Below are positions 1-5,830 of a stretch of DNA of 6,756 nt, piece after piece. Source of the DNA: Lachnospiraceae bacterium (GTDB lineage Bacteria; Bacillota; Clostridia; Lachnospirales; Lachnospiraceae); contig JAFVAA010000298.1 of the NCBI GenBank assembly GCA_017476305.1, positions 1-6,756 of the forward strand, read 5' to 3'. Made by a program: the position numbers and the translations under genes. The notes below the pieces were generated by a model. That model was not told where the DNA came from. It saw nothing but the letters and a program-made list of their open reading frames with translations, and made no database searches. The first letter of the stretch is position 1; each line of letters opens with the position of its first letter.

Positions 1-183
1 ATCACTTACGATGATATCCATGAAAATGAGATGGAAGACGGACTGGAGGAAGCATACCGGCAGATCCGGGATAAGAGGTACGAAGAGGGTATCTTAGATG
101 ACGGCTATATCGGTTCCGTCTCCTACGGGATCTGCTTCTGTAAGAAGACATGTGTTGTCGGGAGACTGCAGAAAAAAGCATGA
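1..183 (+). CDS. C-terminal end of an AAA-ATPase-like / PD-(D/E)XK nuclease-domain protein (5' part outside window)
   Basis: An open frame runs from the first base to TGA at 181-183 and gives 60 residues without a start, so the gene enters from the left. The segment AYRQIRDKRYEEG followed by a Gly-Tyr-Gly-hydrophobic strand and a Cys-Lys-Lys strand is the typical C-terminal end of the PD-(D/E)XK domain in the AAA-ATPase-like (PF09820) plus PDDEXK_9 (PF08011) proteins. These are abundant, often multicopy, in Lachnospiraceae and Bacteroidetes. Their cellular role is not established; a mobile or defence-related role is often supposed. The catalytic residues and P-loop lie outside the window, so activity cannot be judged. 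No terminator directly follows the stop. The family call is from remembered pattern and is fairly secure for the tail; the full architecture is inferred. Confidence 0.75.
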   Translation: MTYDDIHENEMEDGLEEAYRQIRDKRYEEGILDDGYIGSVSYGICFCKKTCVVGRLQKKA

Positions 184-261
184 AATGATTCTGATATTAT
201 AGCGAACAAAATTAGAGATTTAGATGATTATATTTTTTTAAAATTTATGAACACTAATGTA

Positions 262-324
262 AAGTATAGAAAAGTTTTGGCAGCTTATGGTGATTACCAA
301 AAGTTACTTAACTTTTCCATACTT
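262..324. repeat. Nested inverted repeats in a non-coding gap (operator or transfer-origin candidate)
   Basis: AAGTATAGAAAAGTT (262-276) is matched by AACTTTTCCATACTT (310-324), an inverted repeat of 15 with one mismatch. Inside it TTTTGG (275-280) pairs with CCAAAA (297-302), and the right arm overlaps a second dyad, AAAAGTTACTTAACTTTT (299-316), with 8-base arms. No reading frame covers the region. It lies about 90 bases upstream of a small ribbon-helix-helix-like gene. Proteins of that kind often bind dyads upstream of their own gene, as autorepressors or relaxosome accessory factors. An operator or an oriT-like site is therefore possible, but this is inferred from structure and position only. 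Confidence 0.45.
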
Positions 325-364
325 GCTAAGATGGTCATTAGATGAAACAAATTTGACATTTTTT

Positions 365-395
365 AAGAGAGAAGAAATTTCTTCTCTCTTTTTTT
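365..395 (+). terminator. Intrinsic terminator just upstream of the 411 gene
   Basis: AAGAGAGAAGAAA (365-377) is immediately followed by its exact reverse complement (378-390) and then a T run to 395. In RNA this gives a stem of at least 10 pairs around an AAAUUU loop with a U tract. It ends one base before the AAGGAGG ribosome binding site (396-402) of the next gene. Transcription from the left would stop here unless an antiterminated form exists. The position right at the leader end also fits attenuation of the downstream gene. Confidence 0.7.
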
Positions 396-410
396 AAGGA
401 GGAAAAGCAG

Positions 411-677
411 ATGAACGATAAAGTTAGAATTAGTATTGACTTAACTAAAGAAGAAAATGAATCTTTGGAAAGGAGATACAGGAAAGAGGGATACAAAAGC
501 AAGAATGCGTACTGTAAAGTGCTGTTACTTTCAAACCAGACAGGGCCTACTCCGGCAGAGCAGGCAGATGTGTTTGAGCGATTGCAGCAAATAAGGCAGA
601 TTGCTTCCTCGCAGATTACAAATGGAGATATCAAGGGGCAGTTGATTCAGTTATGTGATGCAACCTATCAGGTTTAA
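411..677 (+). CDS. Small ribbon-helix-helix-like DNA-binding protein (MobC/relaxosome-accessory type possible)
   Basis: An 88-residue protein starting at ATG with a strong ribosome binding site (AAGGAGG, 396-402, 8 bases spacing). The first half (residues 4-40) has the ribbon-helix-helix pattern: a short alternating strand (VRISIDLT), then an acidic/basic helix (KEENESLERRYRKEG), a turn with an Asn, and a hydrophobic second helix ending in LLL. The second half is a predicted helical, Gln-rich tail with no recognised motif. Proteins of this size and layout serve as antitoxin-like repressors or as MobC-type accessory proteins of relaxases in conjugative and mobilizable elements. No toxin or relaxase gene follows: the next 280 bases hold no intact gene. 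The hairpin terminator right before its ribosome binding site suggests control in the leader. The DNA-binding call is moderate; the mobilization role is speculative. Confidence 0.6.
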   Translation: MNDKVRISIDLTKEENESLERRYRKEGYKSKNAYCKVLLLSNQTGPTPAEQADVFERLQQIRQIASSQITNGDIKGQLIQLCDATYQV

Positions 678-957
678 CAGATTATGTTTCGGCGGGGTCT
701 GGGAAGTATTAAGGAGCGTACATTGGAAATTCCGGAGGAGGAACGAGAGGGGATATATACAGAGTTGCCATATTGTACGATAGTCTACGGATAATATTGG
801 CTGTATCGGAAGGTCTTACTACACTGGTTTCTATTTAATGGAAATGGCTGATTGTCGGTAATGATGTTTCACAGATTATAAGATTCGGTAGATTTAAATA
901 CTTTTCCTAACAATACAGTAATAGTAAAAAACGGTCAAAGCAAAGGAGGAGTAAAAG
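678..957 (+). other. Gap with short coding-like remnants, no intact gene
   Basis: Beyond the stop of the 411 gene the same frame stays open from 678 to TAA at 792-794, with an ATG at 684 (36 residues, containing TLEIPEEEREGIYTELPY). It has no ribosome binding site. A second short run, in another frame at about 795-860, contains GRSYYTGFYLMEMADC. These look like scraps of a decayed gene or genes in more than one frame, but I recognise no family. From about 870 to 940 I see only AT-rich sequence leading to the ribosome binding site of the next gene. Confidence 0.3.
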
Positions 958-1170
958 ATGTTAGAAAATTATGAAACTATTCTTGAACCGGATGAGGACT
1001 GTGAGATATTGAGAATAGGACAGAGTGAATGTTATAAGATACTGAATGCAGGAGCACTTCAGGGCTATAAGGTCGGGAAGACTTGGAGGATACCGAAGGA
1101 GAATGTGGCAGCTTATATTCGGTCGAAGACTTCTGCTTCTGTGGGTTCTGAATTGAAGAAGAAAAAATAG
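958..1170 (+). CDS. Excisionase-family / MerR-like helix-turn-helix DNA-binding protein
   Basis: A 70-residue protein with a strong ribosome binding site (AAAGGAGG at 942-949). Residues 14-55 match the HTH_17/excisionase DNA-binding layout: EILRIGQSECYKILNAG forms the helix-turn-helix, GYKVGKTWRIPKE is the beta-hairpin wing, and a closing helix (VAAYIRSK) follows. The tail is short, basic and Ser/Lys-rich. The family supplies recombination directionality factors and small regulators of integrative elements and plasmids. On this element it may assist excision or regulate transfer or replication genes. Its distance from the recombinase (about 3 kb) and the decayed DNA between them mean a direct partnership cannot be assumed. 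A strong hairpin terminator follows, so it forms a single-gene unit. Fold confidence is high, exact role low. Confidence 0.8.
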   Translation: MLENYETILEPDEDCEILRIGQSECYKILNAGALQGYKVGKTWRIPKENVAAYIRSKTSASVGSELKKKK

Positions 1171-1181
1171 TATTTTAGTTT

Positions 1182-1230
1182 TGAAGAAAGCTGCTTGGAA
1201 TCAGGTGAATAATATCACCTGATTTCTTCA
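1182..1230 (+). terminator. Terminator hairpin after the 958 gene
   Basis: AATCAGGTGA (1199-1208) pairs perfectly with TCACCTGATT (1215-1224) around a six-base loop. An outer pair, TGAAGAAA (1182-1189) with TTTCTTCA (1223-1230), can extend the structure across an internal bulge. The downstream T tract is interrupted by C, so termination should be good but perhaps not complete. Confidence 0.7.
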
Positions 1231-1299
1231 TGCTTATATTATTTAATTGCCTATATGAGCTTCTTTGCCCGGCTGGTTGGAAATTTTTTATATAAAGAA

Positions 1300-1323
1300 G
1301 ACCAAAAACGGCTGTTTTTGGTC
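1300..1323 (-). terminator. Hairpin at the 3' end of the minus-strand remnant
   Basis: GACCAAAAAC (1300-1309) and GTTTTTGGTC (1314-1323) form a perfect 10-pair stem with a four-base loop. Read on the minus strand it lies about 50 bases past the stop of the decayed minus-strand gene and is followed by TTCTTT, so it fits that gene's terminator. On the plus strand it is followed by A-rich DNA, not T, so it would not be a typical plus-strand terminator. Confidence 0.55.
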
Positions 1324-1373
1324 AAAATGAAAATAAAAATTCAAAATAGCCTGGGCGTTTTGATATAGAATAA

Positions 1374-1886
1374 TTATTCGGTAATTCGCTTGTTTTCTTT
1401 TAAAAGGTCATATGCTGTTCCGAAGACAGCGAGAAAATATTCGCTGAAAGGATCTTTAATAGAGTACTCTTTATTTCTTAAATAGTTATTGAGTTTGATA
1501 TATTTTCCCAAAATGAATGATAATCGCACTCTATATTAGAATTAGAGAGATTAAAATGTTCTTTATATTGTTGTAGATAAATCTGACTCTGTTGATTATT
1601 TTCAGTTAAAAGCTCATATTCAGTTGCAAGTGTTTCTTTTTAAAAAGTAGAGCAAAAGTCGTCTTTCCTAAACGCATTTATATTTGATGAAGGGAACTCT
1701 TTTAGTTTGTTCAGTTTTTCATTGTGATTGTAGTGACTGATATGAATTTATATTACTGATAATCCTTGATAAATTTGCTTGGGAAGACATTAATAATTCC
1801 TGATGTGTGCTATAAATAGTATTGATGTTTTTAATATGAATTGCATAGTAATGTTCAAGTATTGTTTGAAGCCCATAATGATTTAA
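1374..1886 (-). pseudogene. Decayed minus-strand gene, product not recognised
   Basis: No single frame is open, but three consecutive minus-strand pieces read like one protein. The first (about 1886 down to 1745) includes LNHYGLQTILEHYYAIHI and MSSQANLSRIISNI. The frame then shifts and the next piece (about 1735 to 1505) includes NEKLNKLKEFPSSNINAFRK, an in-frame TAA at 1640-1642, and KETLATEYELL. The frame shifts back for the last piece (about 1510 to 1374), with KYIKLNNYLRNKEYS and DPFSEYFLAVFGTAYDLLKE, ending at TAA 1374-1376. Combined length is about 165 residues, hydrophilic and probably helical. At least one frameshift, its reversal and one stop are needed to explain it. The region is clearly more AT-rich than the genes on either side, suggesting separate origin. 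The 5' end abuts the broken ATPase gene at about 1887, where a rearrangement junction is likely. I do not recognise the family. Confidence 0.55.
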
Positions 1887-1887
1887 T

Positions 1888-3329
1888 GTGGAGAAGCAAT
1901 GGCAAAAAGAAAGCACGCTATTTTCAATTGCTTCAGAGAAGCAAATAGAAGGGAATGCGGTTGTAGAAGCTACATTTTTCTGTTGTATTGGATTGATTCC
2001 GGAGAGGCTGCAGGAGAATGCTTTTTGTATTCAAATACCATCAGGACTGGACTTTTTAAGCAATTCCAGAAGGATACTTGAGTATATTCCTGCTTCTGAA
2101 AAATTGGAGCATATAAAATATATCATGGAACAGTACAAATGTGGACATAGGATTACGGCTCCGGTGGCTTTTCTGCACCCGGAAATGGAAAGATTAAATT
2201 GTATGCCTGAATTTGTAGAATTATTCCAATATGCGAAAAATTTGGAAGACAGGGATAGAGATTCAACCGATTTATTTGAAGTGATCGAGGAGGCTTTTAT
2301 AAAAGCGGTAGAGGATGGGAAATTTAGTGCCGTCTATCCATTGCCAAACCTGGAGACAAAGAGTGTTGATAAGGCAGATGAAGTCTGCTTTGGAGATCGT
2401 TATGGAAGTAAATAACAGAACTATCATAGGAAGGACAAAAAGGGGTGCATTAGCTTGCATTAGTACTTTGGTACTGAATTCGCACGTCTTGTTAATGGGT
2501 AAGTCCGGTTCAGGGAAAAGTACTACAATGATGTCATTGATTTTGCAAAAAATTATAGAAGGCTGTCTGGTCATTGCCATTAACTGGCGAAGATGTCTGG
2601 ATGAAAGCAGCATCATACCGGAACTGCAAGAAAGGTATCGAAGATATCGCTACAAGATAGATGTTGCGAAAGAAGGTTTATGTATGCCTTTGTTTACACC
2701 ACAAAAAGACTTCAATGGGAATGAGGAAACACCGGATAGAGTGATTGCAAGGGGTTCCAATATGTTGAAAGTGGCAGGAGAACTTACGGAACCACAGACT
2801 TTTTCAATGTGGGAGGCGGTATCTGCTGTGTTTCGACAAGATTTGTACCATGAATCAGGGATTCAAAGCGTGGATGCTCAGTTGAGGTCACAGGAGAAGA
2901 GAACGGCATCTAGTGCTGCAGAACGTATTCAGGCATTATGCGGTACAAATGTATTTAGGGATGGAAGCTTTTTGGACTCTGCCCAACCTAAAATCTATGA
3001 AATTGATTTGAAGGGTTTTGAGTATGATGATCAGAGCAAAATCATAAAGGGAGTTGTTGCTTGCGGCTCCAAATATGAAAAGCAGCAGAGATCTGCGAGC
3101 TGTGCATCAGTGTGGCACCATTTGTCATTTTCAGCCTGTAGAGAGTGACATGGAGAAGATAGCAGGATTGATAAATCCGGCTAAGAAAAATTTACAGATT
3201 TTTCGTTTAAGCAGATTGCAAAGAGGGGAATTTATTGCAAAAGGAGCATTTGAGCTGGATAATGGAAATGTCACTAATGGACCTGTGCAACTCTCGACAT
3301 ATCTTTTAAAACCGAAGGAAGGATTATAG
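1888..3329 (+). pseudogene. Broken P-loop ATPase of HerA/VirB4-like (DUF87) type
   Basis: Three plus-strand pieces in three frames form one ATPase gene. Piece 1 (1888-2415) is the N-terminal domain, with EATFFCCIGLIPERLQENAF and YPLPNLETK. Piece 2 takes over at about 2390-2400 (one-base frame change) and runs to about 3055. It has IIGRTKRGALACIS, a perfect Walker A GKSGSGKST at 2498-2524, and a long segment ending near KIYEIDLKGFEYDDQSK. Piece 3 takes over at about 3054 and runs to TAG at 3327-3329, with HQCGTICHFQPVESDMEK and LSRLQRGEFIAKGAFELDNG, typical of the C-terminal part of hexameric DNA-translocating ATPases. No Walker B acidic pair or following glutamine motif appears between pieces 2 and 3, so an internal deletion is likely as well as a frame change. 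The 5' end is uncertain: GTG 1888 has no ribosome binding site, while ATG 1899 has a nearby GGAG but is in a different frame. Intact relatives pump DNA or protein in conjugation or defence systems. This copy should be inactive. Confidence 0.7.
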
Positions 3330-3562
3330 AAGAAAGCTGCAATTTAGTCATGTCCAACGAACCGAAGGTTTATTATAAGCATGGACTGATTTGTGAGAAA
3401 ACGATAAAACTGTAGGGAACGTAAAAAAGGGACGAATCAGCATATTGATTATGCTGTGAGAAACTTGGATTATACAATTATATATTATATCTGTGAAAGA
3501 ATCATATTACAGATATACATATGAATATGATGAATTAAAAAAGTCAGTGATTGGAGGTTAAT
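3330..3562 (+). other. Gap with a short remnant and an inverted repeat
   Basis: A 21-codon open stretch at 3350-3415 (ATG, containing NEPKVYYKHGLICEK) looks coding-like but has no ribosome binding site; it may be a scrap of the gene that once followed the ATPase. Further on, TATATCTGT (3486-3494) and ACAGATATA (3509-3517) form a 9-base inverted repeat with a 14-base spacer. It lies about 45 bases upstream of the next start codon, where an operator could sit. The rest is AT-rich with nothing recognised. Confidence 0.35.
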
Positions 3563-3784
3563 ATGAGAAAACAATCCATTCGCTTACAAATGCCGGAGAT
3601 AGATCAGATGGACAGTAACTCTTTGATAACAACTTTTCAGCAGATGCACCGTACTTATATGGAGGCTGTGATGGCTTCGGATATGGTATCTGAAGATATG
3701 AAGGGAAGAGTCCTGTTTTCAGCGAAGGAAAAGTTGGAAGAAAAACTGAGTGAAGAGAAGGGCAGATGTAAGCATTCCGCTTGA
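3563..3784 (+). CDS. Small hypothetical protein upstream of the recombinase
   Basis: A 73-residue protein beginning MRKQSIRLQMPEIDQMDSN. ATG 3563 is preferred because TTGGAGG (3551-3557) lies six bases upstream as a clear ribosome binding site. The frame is open a little further upstream (TTG 3551), but that would sit on the binding site itself. The protein is predicted mostly helical. The middle (LITTFQQMHRTYMEAVMASD) and the charged end (AKEKLEEKLSEEKGR) could form a helical hairpin or short coiled coil. No membrane segment, metal-binding cluster or helix-turn-helix is visible, and I recognise no family. It is the only intact gene between the decayed ATPase and the recombinase. It is separated from the recombinase by about 300 bases containing two hairpins, so the two are probably not tightly co-translated. 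A recombination directionality factor is one possibility, from position only. Confidence 0.6.
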   Translation: MRKQSIRLQMPEIDQMDSNSLITTFQQMHRTYMEAVMASDMVSEDMKGRVLFSAKEKLEEKLSEEKGRCKHSA

Positions 3785-3837
3785 CTGTACCGGATGCATA
3801 AAGCCTGAATTTTATGATTTTGTGGCTTATATGACAG

Positions 3838-3865
3838 GCGGATGTGGAATTTTCTCCACATCCGC
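3838..3865. repeat. Perfect 11-base-pair hairpin between the 3563 gene and the recombinase
   Basis: GCGGATGTGGA (3838-3848) is followed after six bases (ATTTTC) by its exact complement TCCACATCCGC (3855-3865). It is GC-rich within an AT-rich gap. No T run follows, so it is not a standard intrinsic terminator on the plus strand. It could be an RNA leader structure, a protein-binding dyad, or a factor-assisted terminator after the 3563 gene. Confidence 0.6.
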
Positions 3866-3924
3866 AGGTACAGAAAAGAAATGGACATGTTTTTTCAGAA
3901 AACTTCGAAGCCTTTGCATAGCAA

Positions 3925-3961
3925 GGCAGGTGGAGAGGTGGCGTTTTGCCATCTCTCTGCC
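3925..3961. repeat. Second strong hairpin in the recombinase leader
   Basis: GGAGAGGTGGC (3932-3942) pairs with GCCATCTCTC (3948-3957) around a GTTTT loop, with one G-U pair. After a small bulge, GGCA (3925-3928) pairs with TGCC (3958-3961). No T tract follows. With the hairpin at 3838-3865 it makes the 300-base gap before the recombinase notably structured. An open frame of 87 codons crosses this region (3750-4013), but it starts at GTG without a ribosome binding site and contains both hairpins, so I treat the gap 3785-4072 as non-coding. Confidence 0.5.
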
Positions 3962-4072
3962 AGGGGAGCTATCGTATCATGACAGTTTCCGGAGTGATGA
4001 TCGGCTGGTGTAGAGATGGATATTTCCGTCGCATTGGCTGATAAGTCATCTAAGTATTAGAAAAGCTGGTGG

Positions 4073-4079
4073 AAAGGAG
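4073..4079 (+). promoter_or_regulatory. Ribosome binding site fixing a TTG start for the recombinase
   Basis: AAAGGAG at 4073-4079 lies nine bases before TTG 4089. No ATG or GTG start fits between this site and the catalytic N-terminal domain, whose first strand begins about 11 codons after the TTG. The weaker TTG start may keep recombinase levels low outside the right stage. Confidence 0.75.
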
Positions 4080-4088
4080 TGTAAGGTT

Positions 4089-5762
4089 TTGAGGAAAGGC
4101 AGTAAGGAAAACAGGAAAACGGTTCTTGCAATTTATGCAAGGAAAAGTAAATTTACAGGAAAGGGGGAGTCGATTAATAATCAGATTGCAGCGTGTGAGC
4201 ACTATGTAAAAGAGCATTTTACAGATGGGGAATACGAAATCAGGGCCTATGTGGATGAAGGGATTTCCGGAAAAGATTTGGAACGGCCACAGATGCAGCA
4301 GATGCTAAAGGATATCAAAGAAGATATGGTAGATGTACTGATTTGCTACAGGTTAGACAGAGTTTCGAGAAGTGTCAGGGATTTTTCGAATCTGATAGAT
4401 GACCTGACTGGAAGGGGAAAGGAATTTATCAGTGTAAATGAGGCATTTGATACACGTACACCTATGGGCAGAGCTATGATGATGATTGCCTCGGTGTTTA
4501 GCCAGTTGGAGAGGGAAACGATTGCTGAGAGAATCGTAGATAATATGTTTGCTTTGGCAAAGACAGGAAGATGGCTGGGTGGAAAAACACCGCTTGGTTT
4601 TCAAAGTGAAAAGGTGGTGGAGGAAGACGGGATGGCAAAGAAAAGGAGCAGATACCGTCTGGTGCCGATTGCGGAGGAGATAGAACTGGTACGTCTGATT
4701 TTTACGAAGTATAGGGAGCTTGGATCACTTACAAAGTTAGAAACGTATTTGATGAACTCCGGATTTCGGACAAAAAATGGGAAGTATTATGGAAGATATG
4801 TCCTTAGAGCGATGCTTACCAATCCGGTATATGTGAAAGCGGACAGGAGTGTACTTCTATTTTTAAGAGAGAGACATTATGGTATTTATGCAGATGAGAC
4901 TCTCTTTGATGGGGAACATGGACTGATTGCCTATAATAAAAATAACTGTCGGGGAAAAACACAGCGGTTCAATGATGTGGAAGAGTGGATCGTATCGGTA
5001 GGGGAGCATGAGGGTGTGATTTCATCTGACCTCTGGATCAGTGTGCAGAAGCTTGTAAAGAGTGGAAGCAATCTGAAATACAGACAGCCGAAAAAAAGTG
5101 GTGCGGTTTTATCCGGTATGGTTCGGTGTGCTGCGTGTGGCAGTCTGATGCGCCCGAAGAGTTCCAGAGTGGCAAAAAGCGATGGACTTTTAAGATATTC
5201 CTATGTGTGCGAGACGAAAGAAAAAAGTCGGGGGAAACTGTGCCAGATGCCAAACATACCGGGGAAAGAGCTGGATGAAATGATTTCTGATGCAGTTTTA
5301 CAGTTAAAGGAGCAGATTTTGACGGAATATGAGTATTTAGAGGAATCCATAGAGGAGATGGAAAAGGAGGTCTACTTCGATTCAAAGGGGCTGCTTTTGA
5401 AAAAGCAGATGGAGGAGAATGAAAGACAGCTGCAGTCACTTTTAGATGCTCTGGGAAGAAGTGCGAATGAACGGACTACGGACAGTATTCTAAAGCGGAT
5501 GGATGAAATAAATACAGAAAAAGAGAGGTTAAAAAGACAGCTTGAAAAAGAGGAGTCGGATAAGATTATGGAACTGGGGATTTCACCTGTGGAACTGCTG
5601 GCAGAGAATCTGATTTCCATGGATAGGGAAATGTTTTATAAGATATCTGTGGGAAGGCGAAAGGAAATTCTTAGGGAGGTAGTAAAAAAGATTGTATGGG
5701 ATGGCGAGAATGCAGAGGTGCATTTTTGGTCGGAAGATCATGAGACCGTACAGGCAGTTTGA
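4089..5762 (+). CDS. Large serine recombinase, probable excisase of a skin-like sigK intervening element (SpoIVCA-like)
   Basis: A complete 557-residue large serine recombinase with a TTG start. The catalytic domain (residues 12-155) has YARKS with nucleophile Ser20 and Arg18, and LDRVSRS with Arg91 and Arg94 matching the active-site arginines of resolvases. GRAMMMIASVFSQLERETIAERI (128-150) forms the region leading into the long helix. The Recombinase domain (PF07508) spans about 165-270, and a zinc ribbon follows with Cys347, Cys350, Cys374 and Cys385. A charged coiled coil (about 400-490) and a C-terminal tail complete it. Such enzymes integrate and excise elements between short attachment sites. 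The stop lies about 55 bases before the 3' half of sigK, on the same strand. B. subtilis SpoIVCA and the C. difficile skin recombinase belong to this family and excise an element from sigK in the mother cell. All expected domains and residues are present, unlike the broken genes upstream. The sigK-excision role is inferred from position; a plain ICE or prophage integrase that targeted sigK is the alternative. Confidence 0.9.
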   Translation: MRKGSKENRKTVLAIYARKSKFTGKGESINNQIAACEHYVKEHFTDGEYEIRAYVDEGISGKDLERPQMQQMLKDIKEDMVDVLICYRLDRVSRSVRDFSNLIDDLTGRGKEFISVNEAFDTRTPMGRAMMMIASVFSQLERETIAERIVDNMFALAKTGRWLGGKTPLGFQSEKVVEEDGMAKKRSRYRLVPIAEEIELVRLIFTKYRELGSLTKLETYLMNSGFRTKNGKYYGRYVLRAMLTNPVYVKADRSVLLFLRERHYGIYADETLFDGEHGLIAYNKNNCRGKTQRFNDVEEWIVSVGEHEGVISSDLWISVQKLVKSGSNLKYRQPKKSGAVLSGMVRCAACGSLMRPKSSRVAKSDGLLRYSYVCETKEKSRGKLCQMPNIPGKELDEMISDAVLQLKEQILTEYEYLEESIEEMEKEVYFDSKGLLLKKQMEENERQLQSLLDALGRSANERTTDSILKRMDEINTEKERLKRQLEKEESDKIMELGISPVELLAENLISMDREMFYKISVGRRKEILREVVKKIVWDGENAEVHFWSEDHETVQAV

Positions 5763-5766
5763 AGAG

Positions 5767-5793
5767 CAGCGGAAGGTTCGGAGCCTTCTGCTG
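5767..5793 (+). terminator. Hairpin terminator behind the recombinase
   Basis: CAGCGGAAGG (5767-5776) pairs fully with CCTTCTGCTG (5784-5793), including one G-U, around a seven-base loop. It starts four bases past the recombinase stop. The T run after it is very short (ATTCC). It probably ends the recombinase transcript and keeps it from running into the sigK 3' half before excision. Confidence 0.55.
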
Positions 5794-5794
5794 A

Positions 5795-5830
5795 TTCCAA
5801 TGTCGTCACCCCGGATGCATTGATAACGAA
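5795..5830 (+). other. Probable right attachment junction between the element and sigK
   Basis: The sigK frame is open leftward to a TGA at 5792-5794. The SigK-like protein match begins at Cys-Ile-Asp-Asn-Glu (5816-5830), while the codons before it (5795-5815, FQCRHPG) do not resemble SigK, which should read Ala-Arg before the Cys. The crossover therefore lies at or near 5813-5830. From memory, the B. subtilis skin element breaks sigK at the same Ile-Glu-Asn-Glu codons with a core AATGA; here the equivalent bases are AACGA at 5825-5829. The exact core cannot be fixed without the other junction. Confidence 0.6.

Noticed and set aside
3750..4013. An 87-codon plus-strand open frame before the recombinase.
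   Set aside because: It starts at GTG inside the preceding gene without a ribosome binding site, contains both strong hairpins, and its protein sequence has no recognisable pattern.
4018..4055. A possible SigE-type promoter (GGATATT ... CATCTAAGT) upstream of the recombinase.
   Set aside because: The spacer is about 22 bases, too long for SigE, and the -10 is a poor match. Developmental control of the recombinase is plausible but not visible here.
3790..5820. The 10-mer CCGGATGCAT occurs at 3790-3799 and again at the sigK junction (5811-5820), suggesting a second attachment-like site.
   Set aside because: In 6.7 kb many 10-base repeats are expected by chance, and the flanking bases do not match.
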